A stretch of 64,000 nt of DNA, taken from NCBI GenBank assembly GCA_034520365.1, contig JAXHNP010000004.1, positions 1-64,000 on the forward strand, read 5' to 3'. A program made the translations under genes and the position numbers. Below, in pieces: positions 1 to 9,055 of the stretch (position 1 is its first letter; the number at the start of each line of letters is the position of its first letter). Below the pieces are notes generated by a model. It was not told the DNA's origin and made no database searches. It saw only the letters and a list, made by a program, of their open reading frames with translations. This DNA comes from Desulfobacterales bacterium. Lineage in GTDB: Bacteria > Desulfobacterota > Desulfobacteria > Desulfobacterales > Desulfosalsimonadaceae.

Positions 1-186
1 CGGGGCATCATCGCCCTGGTGTTAAAAGTGGTGAATAACCAGTCCCCTGAAGCGGTGGCAGACGCCGAGCTTTATTTTCTGGATACCATCGGGCTGACCT
101 CCAATTTGTCGCCCGCCCGGGCCAACGGCCTGGCCTCGATTCTCAAACGCATTAATCAACTGGCACATCAGCATACAAGTTGCTGA
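1..186 (+). CDS. sufE: SufE-family cysteine desulfuration protein, C-terminal part
   Basis: The window opens inside a reading frame that runs 61 codons to TGA. The visible end, with LTSNLSPARANGL followed by a basic helix, matches the C-terminus of SufE (E. coli has LTQHLTPSRSQGL at the same place). SufE takes sulfur from the cysteine desulfurase SufS and passes it to the Fe-S scaffold. The catalytic Cys loop lies upstream of the window and cannot be checked. The next gene begins 42 bases later on the same strand, but nothing shows that the two are functionally linked. Confidence 0.8.
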   Translation, partial: RGIIALVLKVVNNQSPEAVADAELYFLDTIGLTSNLSPARANGLASILKRINQLAHQHTSC

Positions 187-228
187 AAAAACCATAAACG
201 GCCTTTTAGGCAGACCCGGGAGGCGTGC

Positions 229-1017
229 ATGAATTTCGATTTTATTTATCATTTTCTGGCAGATTTGGGGTATACGCATCCCCTTCATCCGACGCTGACC
301 CATCTTACCATCGGCCTTGTCATCGCTGCGGTGATTTTCCGGGCAATAGCGCTCTTGCCGGCATATGGCAAATATGGGCAAACCGCAAGGCACTGCAGCA
401 CCCTGGCTTTCCTGGCGATTTTTCCCACCGTGGTTCTGGGCTTGATGGATTGGGCCTACTACTATGGCGCCAATTGGATGTTTCCGATCAAAATGAAGAT
501 GATCCTGGCCGGCGCCCTTATGGTGCTCCTGCTTTTGGCTATCATCCTGAACCTTAAGCTTTCCAAGGGCTCCGGAGCACTGCTGGTGATTTACCTGCTC
601 GCCTTTCTGACCGTGATCGGTCTCGGCTATTTTGGCGGTGAAATAGTGTACGGCAAAAGGAGTGCCCCGGGAGGTAATGGGGAACCGGCCGCCGAAAAAT
701 CGGCAGCCATCGGTACCCCCTCCGACGCTGCGGCCTTTGCAGAGGTGCAAACCATATTCCGGAATAATTGTACAAATTGCCACGCGGGCGCCAATCCGCC
801 CAGCAGTCTGGATTTAACTTCATACGAAAATGTCATGAACGGCGGCCAAAACGGGCCGGTGGTGGTTTCCGGCAAGCCCGGAAAAAGCGAACTGATCAGG
901 CGTGCAAGGGGCATCTCAACGCCTCAGATGCCGCTTGCCGGCCCTGCTTTGGCCGAAAGCGCCATCCGAACGCTTGAAAAATGGATTGCGGCCGGCGCGC
1001 CGGCGCCAAACAGATAA
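229..1017 (+). CDS. Membrane protein with C-terminal cytochrome c domain
   Basis: 262 residues. The first 140 residues hold about four hydrophobic helices in the style of DUF2231-type membrane domains, with a His-rich N-terminus (HPLHPTLTHL). After a short linker comes a single-haem cytochrome c domain: CTNCH at residues 181-185 and a likely Met ligand in TPQMPLAGP (M234). It resembles the planctomycete-type cytochrome c domain often fused to DUF2231. It is probably an inner-membrane protein whose haem domain faces the periplasm and carries electrons; the partner is unknown. The start is preceded by GGGAGG about 8 bases upstream. The fold and haem site are clear, the physiological role is not. 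Confidence 0.75.
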   Translation: MNFDFIYHFLADLGYTHPLHPTLTHLTIGLVIAAVIFRAIALLPAYGKYGQTARHCSTLAFLAIFPTVVLGLMDWAYYYGANWMFPIKMKMILAGALMVLLLLAIILNLKLSKGSGALLVIYLLAFLTVIGLGYFGGEIVYGKRSAPGGNGEPAAEKSAAIGTPSDAAAFAEVQTIFRNNCTNCHAGANPPSSLDLTSYENVMNGGQNGPVVVSGKPGKSELIRRARGISTPQMPLAGPALAESAIRTLEKWIAAGAPAPNR

Positions 1018-1097
1018 GGTACGGCGTTAAGTAACCTTAATCGATTTTATGAACACCGGGCGGTCAAACTTTAATACAAGAGATGAAAGGGCATATC

Positions 1098-1868
1098 ATG
1101 CGACCGATTTCTTTTATAGCCATTATTGTGTGTTTTTCTGCTTGTGCGCCGTTGCTTTTCGCACCAATCGGCCTTTCAACCTACCAGGCCGGCAAGGCCA
1201 TGGCCGAGGGCGCTGCCGCCCTGCCGTATCTGGCGCGATCCACGGTCGATATTAACGAGATCAATTTGAAGCAAGTCAACCAGAAGCTTAAGATCACCGT
1301 TGCCGACACCTACCGCTGGGCATATGGAAAAAATTTCGATGAAGTGCCTTCCGACGGCGATACCGGGCATCAATTCAAAAATATGCGCCAGGCCACCCAA
1401 CTGCTGCAGAAAGTTCTGGCCGGTTATGGCATCGAAAATCCTGACAAGTATGTTTTCACCAGTATTGACACCGCAAAATCCGAAGGCCTGATTCTGTTTG
1501 CCGCGGTTAACCGGCAGAGGGAGAGATTTGCGGTGGACGGCGGCGAAGAGGGCAAAAAAGCAGTTCGCGTGACTAAGAATGATCCGGCATTCTATTCTCC
1601 TTATCAAAAGGATGCCGCCGGGAGGTCCCTGGATCGGGTCGTCGATTGGGCGGCGCTCACCACGGAGTGTTATCAGCAACAGATACACCAGGCGATGCTG
1701 CTGACCATGGAGGCCAACAAAATTATAACGGAGCAGGCCAAGCCCGGATTCTGGCAGGCCAGGGAAAAGTGGCTCGCCGGCGGATATATGGAAATTTTTG
1801 AAACGCAGGATCGGCAAACCTGCGCCGCCCTGGATATCGAAGCGGGGCAAGTCGAGCCGCCGCAGTAA
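1098..1868 (+). CDS. Putative lipoprotein of unknown function
   Basis: 256 residues from ATG 1098, preferred over ATG 1083 because AAAGG lies 7 bases before it and because it puts a signal sequence at the N-terminus. The sequence opens MRPISFIAIIVCFSAC, a short hydrophobic segment ending in a lipobox-like Cys, so an outer- or inner-membrane lipoprotein is likely. The rest is soluble and mixed alpha/beta with no motif I recognise. It has a Cys in TTECYQQQ and another in QTCAALD, possibly a disulfide. It follows the cytochrome gene on the same strand; no function is proposed. Confidence 0.6.
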   Translation: MRPISFIAIIVCFSACAPLLFAPIGLSTYQAGKAMAEGAAALPYLARSTVDINEINLKQVNQKLKITVADTYRWAYGKNFDEVPSDGDTGHQFKNMRQATQLLQKVLAGYGIENPDKYVFTSIDTAKSEGLILFAAVNRQRERFAVDGGEEGKKAVRVTKNDPAFYSPYQKDAAGRSLDRVVDWAALTTECYQQQIHQAMLLTMEANKIITEQAKPGFWQAREKWLAGGYMEIFETQDRQTCAALDIEAGQVEPPQ

Positions 1869-2057
1869 ATGAATAGGAACATCACTTTGAGCGGACAGGC
1901 AGGAAAAAAACACCGGTTTTCACTCTTATCCGTATGGTGCTCCTATCGGTCGCTGCCGTTATGGGTTCAAATATGGGTTGGGGCCATACTGGTTCCCGTC
2001 AACGGGGCCGCTTTTTTTCTTATAAAACGAGGAGGACCAAGTGAACAAAGCATTTGA
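1869..2057 (+). pseudogene. Possible remnant of a small membrane protein
   Basis: A 62-codon frame starts directly after the lipoprotein stop and runs 17 bases into arsM. Its middle, LPLWVQIWVGAILVPVN, looks like the first helix of small conserved inner-membrane proteins, but the frame stops soon after that helix and has no good ribosome site. The arsM ribosome site (GAGGAGG) lies inside it. The best reading is a 3'-truncated remnant; a genuine small membrane peptide cannot be excluded. Confidence 0.3.
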
Positions 2058-3105
2058 CGCTCACGAGCAGCTCAAAGCCTATTACGGAAAAATCCTTGAG
2101 AGCTCACAGGACCTGAAAACAAGCGCCTGCTGCTGCAGTGAGGAATCCGTGCCGGCTGAAGTGAGGGCCGCCCTGAAGGAAATAGACGATGAAATCGTTG
2201 CTCGGTTTTATGGATGCGGGTCTCCCTTGCCACCGGTTCTGGAAGGCTGCACGGTTTTGGATCTCGGATGCGGAACGGGCCGGGATGTGTATGTGGCCTC
2301 GAAACTGGTGGGCGAAAACGGCTTTGTCATCGGCGTTGACATGACCGATGAGCAACTTGCCGTTGCCAAACGGCATGTGGACTCTATGCGCGAAAAATTC
2401 GGCTACAAACATCCCAACGTGGATTTCCGCAAGGGGTTCATCGAGGATCTAAAGGCGCTTGATATCGCCGATAATTCCATCGACGTCGTAATTTCCAACT
2501 GCGTCATCAATCTGTCGCCGGATAAACCTTCCGTGCTCAAAGAAATTTTTCGCGTGCTCAAACCCGGCGGAGAGCTGTATTTCGCCGATGTTTTTGCCGG
2601 TTGCAGGGTGCCGGAACACCTCGCCGATGATCCGGTGCTGCACGGGGAATGTCTGGCCGGAGCCATGTATATCGAAGATTTCAGAAGGCTTCTATACAGC
2701 TTGGGGTGTCCGGATTACCGGGTGGCGGCCGGCAGAAAAATCAGCCTCGAAAATCCGGAAATTGAAAGTAAAGTCGGCATGATCGATTTTTATTCCATGA
2801 CCATCCGGGCGTTCAAGTTGAGCGCGCTGGAGGATATTTGCGAGGATTACGGGCAGGTTGCCGTTTATCAGGGGACGATTCCGAATCACCCGCATGATTT
2901 CGCCCTCGATGACCACCACCGGTTTATCACCGGCAAACCCATGCTGGTATGCGGCAATACCGCTGCCATGATTCAGGAAACCAGATTTTCCAGGCACTTC
3001 AGCGTTTGGGGGGACCGGTCCGTCCATTACGGCCCGTTTGATTGCGCACCGGCATCTGTTAAAGCCGAAACTGAACAGGCGGGGGCCGGCGGCTCCTGTT
3101 GTTAA
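2041..3105 (+). CDS. arsM: Arsenite S-adenosylmethyltransferase
   Basis: 354 residues from a GTG start with GAGGAGG 6 bases upstream. A class I SAM-binding fold is shown by VLDLGCGTGRD (residues 72-82) and an acidic strand end in IGVDM (97-101). All three Cys that bind As(III) in characterised ArsM are present in their usual contexts: C59 (YGCG), C153 (SNCVINLS) and C204 (GECLAGA). Extra Cys runs sit at 30-32 and at the C-terminus (SCC). The enzyme methylates trivalent arsenic stepwise using SAM. It is followed at once by the CMD peroxidase-like gene and arsS, so here it probably supplies methylated arsenic for arsenosugar-type products rather than only volatile arsines. Confidence 0.9.
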   Translation: MNKAFDAHEQLKAYYGKILESSQDLKTSACCCSEESVPAEVRAALKEIDDEIVARFYGCGSPLPPVLEGCTVLDLGCGTGRDVYVASKLVGENGFVIGVDMTDEQLAVAKRHVDSMREKFGYKHPNVDFRKGFIEDLKALDIADNSIDVVISNCVINLSPDKPSVLKEIFRVLKPGGELYFADVFAGCRVPEHLADDPVLHGECLAGAMYIEDFRRLLYSLGCPDYRVAAGRKISLENPEIESKVGMIDFYSMTIRAFKLSALEDICEDYGQVAVYQGTIPNHPHDFALDDHHRFITGKPMLVCGNTAAMIQETRFSRHFSVWGDRSVHYGPFDCAPASVKAETEQAGAGGSCC

Positions 3106-3165
3106 AGGGGTTCACCGTGTCTTTTTCGGTTGAATCCGCCAACCAAAAGCATCAAGGAGAAACGA

Positions 3166-3498
3166 ATGGAGACCTATTACAACCCGGAGGACCTTTCCAA
3201 GTTTGAGGAAATCGGCAAAAACGCACCGGATCTGGCCAAAAAATTCTTCGACTATTATAACGCCGTGTTTGCCGACGGCGCGCTCACGGAGCGGGAAAAA
3301 ACCCTGATTGCGCTGGCAGTGGCGCACGCGGTCCAGTGCCCGTACTGCATTGATGCCTACACGACAGATTGTCTTGAAAAAGGTTCCAATCTTTCCGAGA
3401 TGACGGAAGCCGTACATGTGGCCAATGCCATCCGCGGCGGCGCCTCCCTGGTGCACGGGGTACAAATGCGCAATATCGCCGAAAAAATATCCTTGTAA
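3166..3498 (+). CDS. Arsenosugar-associated peroxidase-like protein (CMD/AhpD family)
   Basis: 110 residues. ATG 3166 has AAGGAG 7 bases upstream and is preferred over an ATG at 3130 without a ribosome site. The protein has the carboxymuconolactone decarboxylase/AhpD fold with the redox pair C58-P-Y-C61 followed by DAY, preceded by AVAHAV. In this family, always encoded beside ArsS-type radical SAM proteins, the first Cys is sometimes selenocysteine; here it is encoded as Cys. It sits between arsM and arsS with only 5 bases to arsS, clearly in one operon. Its precise reaction in arsenosugar synthesis is not established. Confidence 0.85.
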   Translation: METYYNPEDLSKFEEIGKNAPDLAKKFFDYYNAVFADGALTEREKTLIALAVAHAVQCPYCIDAYTTDCLEKGSNLSEMTEAVHVANAIRGGASLVHGVQMRNIAEKISL

Positions 3499-3503
3499 CG
3501 AAA

Positions 3504-4460
3504 ATGGATCATTTCAATAAAACCCTTACCAGGCATGACCTCCGGTTGACACGGGATGAGACGGCGATTCTGCAGATCAATGTCGGCCTGCTGTGCAACC
3601 AGAAATGCCGTCACTGCCATCTGGATGCCGGGCCGCACCGATCGGAAAACATGGACCGGGCCACAGCCGAGCAGGTCATTGCCTATGCCGAAAGAAGCGG
3701 TTTTGACATCGTCGATATTACCGGCGGCGCACCGGAGTTGAACCCGAACCTCGAATATCTCGTCGAAAGGCTTTCGGAAATCGCCTCTCACGTCATGCTC
3801 CGCTCCAACCTTTCCGTGCTCGGCAACGGTCAAAAGGACCGATTGATCGAAAAGCTGGCATCCCGCCGGGTCGCCGTCGTTGGCTCCTTTCCGTCGATTG
3901 ACGAATTGCAGGCCGATGCCCAGCGCGGGGAGGGGGTTTTTGCATCGAGCATTGCGGTGCTTCAGAAATTGAATCGGATCGGGTACGGCCAGGAGGGTAC
4001 GGGGCTGGAACTCAATCTTGTGGTCAATCCCACCGGGGCGTTTCTGCCGCCTTCCCAGGAGCAGTCGGCGAAACGATACCGGGATGTCCTCAAGAGGCGA
4101 TGGGGGATCACGTTTAACCAGCTCTTCAGCTTTGCCAACGTGCCGATCGGCAGATTTCGCCGGTGGCTCATGGATTCGGGAAATTTCGAAGCGTATATGG
4201 AAAAACTGGCCAGGGCCTTCAACCCTTGCGCGGTCGAGGGGGTGATGTGCCGCACACTGGTGTCTGTGGCATGGGATGGATATTTCTATGACTGCGACTT
4301 CAATCTGGCCAGGCGCATCCCCATGGGCGGGAAAAAAAAAGTGCATGTATCGGAGATGCCAGAAAAGCCGGCGCCGGGCATTCCCATCGCCACCGCCGAT
4401 CACTGCTATACCTGCACCGCCGGCGTAGGGTTTACATGAGCCGGCGCGATTGAAACCTGA
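3504..4460 (+). CDS. arsS: Arsenosugar biosynthesis radical SAM (seleno)protein ArsS
   Basis: A radical SAM enzyme with the cluster motif C31-x3-C35-x2-C38 and a C-terminal Cys-rich domain (CAVEGVMC, DCDFN, CYTCTAG). Conventional translation stops after 311 residues at TGA 4437-4439. I extend through that TGA as Sec312 for six more codons (AGAIET) to TGA 4458-4460. Relatives end CTAGxGSS(C/U)GGA, so CTAGVGFT-U-AGA aligns exactly, and the family is known to contain selenoproteins. A 7-bp hairpin starts 13 nt after the TGA. ArsS builds the deoxyadenosyl-arsenic intermediate from methylated arsenic. The radical SAM call is firm; Sec insertion is an inference. The conventional end would be 4439. 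Confidence 0.85.
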
Positions 4461-4470
4461 GTTCAGGTTT
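4453..4470 (+). promoter_or_regulatory. Candidate bacterial SECIS hairpin for arsS
   Basis: AAACCTG (4453-4459) pairs perfectly with CAGGTTT (4464-4470) around the loop AGTT. The loop begins 20 nt after TGA 4437-4439 and has G as its second base. This fits the published bSECIS consensus: apical loop 16-37 nt after the UGA and a G among the first two loop bases. It would recruit SelB-Sec-tRNA. It is followed by GCTTTTCTTTT, so it could also be a weak intrinsic terminator; the two roles are not exclusive. Confidence 0.6.
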
Positions 4471-4661
4471 GCTTTTCTTTTGAACGGGAGTCCGGATGGA
4501 TAAAGCCCAGTCACAAAATCAGAAACGAAGCTGGAGCAGATGGATCATACTCTCCCGCCGCCGCGGAATGGAAAAAGGCAGGTGCTCCCGAAAAGGTGCT
4601 TGGCTAAATGGGGCGGCTTTTCAAATGGCTGCGGTCATAGATGCAATAAGGAGAAACGCAG

Positions 4662-5426
4662 ATGATGCCCAATCGACTCAAAATAATTTCCATGATCGTT
4701 TTTTCCGCAGTTGTTTTTCTGTCCGGTGCGGGAAACACCGAAACCGGGGAAAAAAACAGCGAGGTCCTTCATATTGGCAAATTTTCCGAGGCCGACCCGG
4801 GCGAAACGATCCCTTCCGGCTGGGAGCCGCTGACCTTTGAAGATATCGATCAACATACGGACTATCAGCTGGTCGAGGACGACGGCGCCACCGTCGTGCG
4901 GGCTGAAAGCGATGCTTCCGCATCCGGCCTGATTCGTAAAATACGTATCGACCCCGGAAAATACCCGGTCATCGAGTGGCGCTGGCGGGCCACCGGCGTT
5001 TACAAAGGCGGCGATGTCAGCCGAAAAGACGGGGACGACTATCCGGCCCGCATCTATATTGCTTTTGAATACGACCCGGACAATGTCGGATTCTTCGAGC
5101 GGGCGAAATTCAAGGCGATCAAGATGATTCATGGCGAATACCCCCCGATCGGGGCGATCAACTACATATGGGCCAGCAATGCACCCGTCGGCAAAATCGT
5201 GCCGAACGCTTATACGGACAGGGTCAGGATGATTGTCGTGGAAAGCGGCGGGGAAAATACGGGCACCTGGGTTTCCGAATCCCGGAATATTCTCGAAGAC
5301 TATAAAACGGCATTCGGGCAAGACCCGCCGATGATCCGGGGAATTGCCCTCATGACCGATTCGGACAACACCGGTGAATCGACCGTTACCTATTACGGCG
5401 ATATCGTGATGAAATCAGCCGAATAA
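4662..5426 (+). CDS. DUF3047 domain protein, exported
   Basis: 254 residues with AAGGAG upstream of ATG 4662. Residues about 8-23 are a hydrophobic signal segment. The mature part begins with HIGKF and continues as a beta-rich domain with the DUF3047 signatures: WRWRAT near residue 107, YPARIYIAFEY, INYIWASNAP and GIALMTDSDNTGE. DUF3047 proteins are periplasmic, of unknown function, with a carbohydrate-binding-like sandwich appearance. The gene ends 20 bases before the GH63 gene on the same strand, so a shared transcript is likely. The 200 bases before it hold only the arsS hairpin and a short frame without family resemblance. Confidence 0.8.
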   Translation: MMPNRLKIISMIVFSAVVFLSGAGNTETGEKNSEVLHIGKFSEADPGETIPSGWEPLTFEDIDQHTDYQLVEDDGATVVRAESDASASGLIRKIRIDPGKYPVIEWRWRATGVYKGGDVSRKDGDDYPARIYIAFEYDPDNVGFFERAKFKAIKMIHGEYPPIGAINYIWASNAPVGKIVPNAYTDRVRMIVVESGGENTGTWVSESRNILEDYKTAFGQDPPMIRGIALMTDSDNTGESTVTYYGDIVMKSAE

Positions 5427-5446
5427 TCAATGCTTGGAGCATCATC

Positions 5447-8113
5447 ATGCAAAATGCCGAACAGGAGCGACTCGCAGCGCATGGCACGCGAAGCGCCAAC
5501 TGGAAAAAATGGGGGCCGTATGTGAGCGAACGGGCCTGGGGGACCGTGCGGGAGGACTACAGCGCCGACGGCAATGCCTGGGACTTTTTTCCGCATGATC
5601 ATGCCAGAAGCCGGGCCTATCGCTGGGGCGAAGACGGCCTGGCGGGCATTTGCGACCGCTATCAGTATATCTGTTTGGCCCTTGCCTTGTGGAACGGAAA
5701 AGATCCGATACTAAAGGAGCGGCTCTTCGGTTTAAACGGCCATGAGGGCAATCACGGCGAGGATGTCAAGGAATACTATTTCTACCTGGACAACACGCCG
5801 ACCCACAGCTACATGAAAATGCTTTACAAGTATCCCCAGGCCCCCTTTCCATACTCGGATCTGGTCGAAGAGAACCGGAAGCGGGGGCCGCAGGATTTCG
5901 AATACGAGCTCTGTGATACCGGGGTTTTTAATGAAAACAGGTCTTTCGATGTGTTCGTGGAGTATGCCAAGGCCGGTCCGGAGGACATCCTGTCCCGGAT
6001 CACGGTTATCAACCGCGGACCGGACCCGGCGGATTGTCATATCATGCCGACGCTCTGGTTCCGAAATACCTGGTCCTGGGGCTATGAAGCCGGTCCCATG
6101 AAGGATGTCCCCCAAAAGCCGGTTTTAAAAGAAGTTCCCGGTCCGTCGGGGGCAGTCGCGGTGGCGGCCGAGCATCCGGCTGCCGGTGAGTATTTTTTCT
6201 ATGCGCAAGATGCCCCGGAAATTCTGTTTACGGAAAACGAAACCAACAATGAGCGGCTTTTTGACACCGAAAATTCGGGGCCGTTTGTTAAAGATGCCTT
6301 TAACCGGTACCTGATTCAAGGGGACCGCCAGGCGGTCAACCCGGATCAAGCCGGAACCAAATGCGCCGCCCATTACCGGGCCCGGCTTGAAAGCGGGGCT
6401 TCACAGACCTTTCTGCTTCGTCTCTGCAATGAAGAAAAAAACCGGCCATTTGCGGATGTCGAAGAAATTTTGGAAATGCGCCGTACCGAGGCGGATGCGT
6501 TTTACGACACATTGATGCCGCAGTTCTCGGGCACGGATGCAGCCGATATATCCCGTAAGGCCCTGGCCGGCATGCTCTGGAGTAAGCAGTTCTATTACTT
6601 TGATATTGAACAGTGGCTGCTCGGGGATCCGGCGATGGCCGCGGTGCCGGAAGGTCGCGTACGGGCCCGGAACAGCGACTGGACGCATCTTCAGAATTTC
6701 GATATTATTTCCATGCCGGACAAATGGGAATACCCGTGGTATGCGAGCTGGGATTTGGCGTTTCACTGTATCCCCCTGGCAATGGTGGATGCGGCGTTTG
6801 CCAAGCGCCAGCTGGCGCTTTTGGCCCGGGAGTGGTACATGCACCCCAACGGCCAGCTCCCGGCTTATGAATGGAGCTTCGGCGATGTCAATCCCCCGGT
6901 TCACGCCTGGGCGGCCATGCGGGTCTATGAAATGGAACAGGAGCGCTCAGGTCGATCGGATGTTTCCTTCCTGGAAGACATTTACCATAAAATGCTGCTT
7001 AATTTCACCTGGTGGGTGAACAAGAAGGACGCGGAGGGCCACAATATTTTCCAGGGCGGTTTTCTGGGGCTGGACAATATCAGTGTGTTTGACCGGAGCC
7101 AGCCGGTGCCCGCGGGTGGCCACCTGGATCAATCCGATGCCACGGCCTGGATGGGGTTTTACTGCCTGGGCATGATCAAAATGGCCCTGACCCTTTCTGA
7201 AACCAACCCGGTCTATCAGACAACGGCCACTAAATTTTTCGAACATTTTCTGCGCATCGCCCGCGCCATGACCGCGGAAGTCCGGCACGGCATGAGCCTG
7301 TGGGACCCGGAGGACGGATTTTTCTATGATGCGCTCCATCTGCCGGACAACCGGGTGGTTCCACTAAAGGTCCGGTCCATGGTGGGGCTGATGCCATTGA
7401 TCGCGGTGGAAATTCTGGATGCCGGGCAGCTGGACCGCCTGCCGGATTTCAAGCGCCGCATGCTGTGGTTTTTTGAAAACAGGATCTATTTGCGGGACCA
7501 GGGGCATATGGCCTGCGTCAAAAGCCCGGGCGTGGGGGAGCGCCGGATTCTGTCCATCGTCACCCGGGAGAAATTGATCAGCATTCTGGCCTACCTGCTG
7601 GATGAAGCGGAATTTCTTTCCCCTTACGGGATTCGGTCCCTGTCAAAGGTTCATGAAAAACAGCCCTACCGGTTGGACATCGGCGGCCGGACCCAGGAGA
7701 TCAATTACCAGCCGGCGGAATCCGAAAGCGGGCTCTTCGGTGGCAACTCCAACTGGCGGGGTCCCATCTGGTTTCCGATCAACTTCCTGATCATCGAAGC
7801 CCTGCAGAAGTATCACCTCTATTATGGGGATGAATTCAAAGTGGCCTTTCCCACGGGCTCGGACCGGATGCTGACCTTAAAACAGGTCGCGGAGGAATTG
7901 TCCAATCGGCTGATTCGCCTGTTTCAGCAGGACGCTGACGGCCGGCGGCCGATATTCGGGGGCAATCATTTGTTTCAGAAAGATCCCCAATGGCGGGATC
8001 TATTGTTTTTCCCGGAGTATTTTCACGCTGATAACGGGGCGGGCCTGGGCGCCGGGCATCAAACCGGCTGGACCGGGCTGGTGGCGGAGCTTGTCCGCCA
8101 GCAAAACAGCTGA
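5447..8113 (+). CDS. GH63-type glycoside hydrolase (glucosidase)
   Basis: 888 residues. It resembles bacterial members of glycoside hydrolase family 63, the (alpha/alpha)6 glucosidases that also include the processing alpha-glucosidase MOGS. Visible hallmarks are an N-terminal beta-sandwich region (DYSADGNAWDFFPHDHARS), then the barrel with YPWYASWDLAFHCIPLAMVD, the acidic loop LPAYEWSFGDVNPPVHAWA and near the end GNSNWRGPIWFPINF and HADNGAGLGAGHQTGWTG. No signal peptide is visible, so it is probably cytoplasmic, acting on an alpha-glucan or alpha-glucosyl compatible solute; the substrate is unknown. ATG 5447 follows DUF3047 closely. Length is normal for the bacterial group. Confidence 0.85.
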   Translation: MQNAEQERLAAHGTRSANWKKWGPYVSERAWGTVREDYSADGNAWDFFPHDHARSRAYRWGEDGLAGICDRYQYICLALALWNGKDPILKERLFGLNGHEGNHGEDVKEYYFYLDNTPTHSYMKMLYKYPQAPFPYSDLVEENRKRGPQDFEYELCDTGVFNENRSFDVFVEYAKAGPEDILSRITVINRGPDPADCHIMPTLWFRNTWSWGYEAGPMKDVPQKPVLKEVPGPSGAVAVAAEHPAAGEYFFYAQDAPEILFTENETNNERLFDTENSGPFVKDAFNRYLIQGDRQAVNPDQAGTKCAAHYRARLESGASQTFLLRLCNEEKNRPFADVEEILEMRRTEADAFYDTLMPQFSGTDAADISRKALAGMLWSKQFYYFDIEQWLLGDPAMAAVPEGRVRARNSDWTHLQNFDIISMPDKWEYPWYASWDLAFHCIPLAMVDAAFAKRQLALLAREWYMHPNGQLPAYEWSFGDVNPPVHAWAAMRVYEMEQERSGRSDVSFLEDIYHKMLLNFTWWVNKKDAEGHNIFQGGFLGLDNISVFDRSQPVPAGGHLDQSDATAWMGFYCLGMIKMALTLSETNPVYQTTATKFFEHFLRIARAMTAEVRHGMSLWDPEDGFFYDALHLPDNRVVPLKVRSMVGLMPLIAVEILDAGQLDRLPDFKRRMLWFFENRIYLRDQGHMACVKSPGVGERRILSIVTREKLISILAYLLDEAEFLSPYGIRSLSKVHEKQPYRLDIGGRTQEINYQPAESESGLFGGNSNWRGPIWFPINFLIIEALQKYHLYYGDEFKVAFPTGSDRMLTLKQVAEELSNRLIRLFQQDADGRRPIFGGNHLFQKDPQWRDLLFFPEYFHADNGAGLGAGHQTGWTGLVAELVRQQNS

Positions 8114-8132
8114 AAAAAGGATCGGTTTTTTC

Positions 8133-8984
8133 ATGAAAACAGCGTTTGTTTTTGCCGGCGGCGGCAGTTTGGGGGCGGTTCAGGTCGGCATGCTGAAGGC
8201 CGTGACCGAGGCCGGAGTTTTTGCGGACATGCTGGTTGGCGCCTCTGTCGGGGCGATTAACGCGGGGTTTTTTGCCTCTGACCCAACCTACGAAGGGGCG
8301 CTGCGGCTCGAAAACATCTGGAAGGGCATTAAGCGAAGCGATGTATTTCAGGTGGCAACCATCACCGGCCTCTTGGGCCTCTTCTTGTGGCGGGAGTATA
8401 TCTGCTCGCCGAAACCGCTTCGCCACTTGATCGAATCCAACGTAAACCGGGAATTGCTGGAAGACTTGCAGCTGCCCTGTCATATCGTGGCCACGGATTT
8501 GTTTACCGGCATCGAGGTGTCTTTATCGCGGGGATCGATTGTCTCGGCATTGCTTGCCGGTTCCGCTATACCCACGGTGTTTCCGCCGGTAAAAATCGGC
8601 AATCATTATCTGGTGGACGGCAGTGTGACCAATAATACGCCGATTTCCGTTGCCGTGGCCAAGGGGGCAGAGCGCATTATTGTTTTCCCAACAGGCATGA
8701 GCTGTGCGTTGAAGCGGCCGCCCAAACGACTGATCGAAATGGCCATGCAGACGCTGAACCTGGCGACATCCCAGCGGCTGGTCGTGGATATTGAAAATTA
8801 CAGCCGAGATTATGAGATCATCGTGCTGCCGCCGTTGTGTCCGCTGGATGTATCGATTTTTAATTTTTCGCGCACAAGCGAGCTGATAGACCGGGCTGAA
8901 AGCAGCACCCACCGGTGGATTTCAGAGGGCGGGCTTGAGAGCCAGACGGACGCCATCGCGGCACTGCGCCCGCATTATCATTAG
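8133..8984 (+). CDS. Patatin-like phospholipase
   Basis: 283 residues from ATG 8133. An upstream in-frame ATG at 8091 lies inside the GH63 gene and would place 14 non-homologous residues before the conserved strand. The oxyanion-hole motif GGGSLG (9-14), nucleophile elbow GASVG with Ser38, and DGS in YLVDGSVTNNTP give the Ser-Asp dyad of bacterial patatins (RssA/YchK-like group). The family hydrolyses acyl esters of phospholipids or related lipids. It begins 19 bases after the glucosidase stop on the same strand. There is no signal peptide, so a cytoplasmic or membrane-peripheral location is expected. Confidence 0.85.
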   Translation: MKTAFVFAGGGSLGAVQVGMLKAVTEAGVFADMLVGASVGAINAGFFASDPTYEGALRLENIWKGIKRSDVFQVATITGLLGLFLWREYICSPKPLRHLIESNVNRELLEDLQLPCHIVATDLFTGIEVSLSRGSIVSALLAGSAIPTVFPPVKIGNHYLVDGSVTNNTPISVAVAKGAERIIVFPTGMSCALKRPPKRLIEMAMQTLNLATSQRLVVDIENYSRDYEIIVLPPLCPLDVSIFNFSRTSELIDRAESSTHRWISEGGLESQTDAIAALRPHYH

Positions 8985-9055
8985 CCTGACCGGCACAATC
9001 CAAAAATCCGACCCCCGGCATTGCTGCCGAAAGGCAAGGATACCGGGACGGGACA

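Noticed and set aside
3357-4514. Long open frame on the minus strand opposite arsS
   Set aside because: It has no ribosome site and its protein is full of Arg, Gly, His and Pro, as expected of the complement of a GC-rich gene; arsS on the other strand has clear motifs.
4496-4660. Short frame between arsS and the DUF3047 gene
   Set aside because: It runs into DUF3047 in another frame, is rich in Arg and Ser, and resembles no family; treated as spacer.
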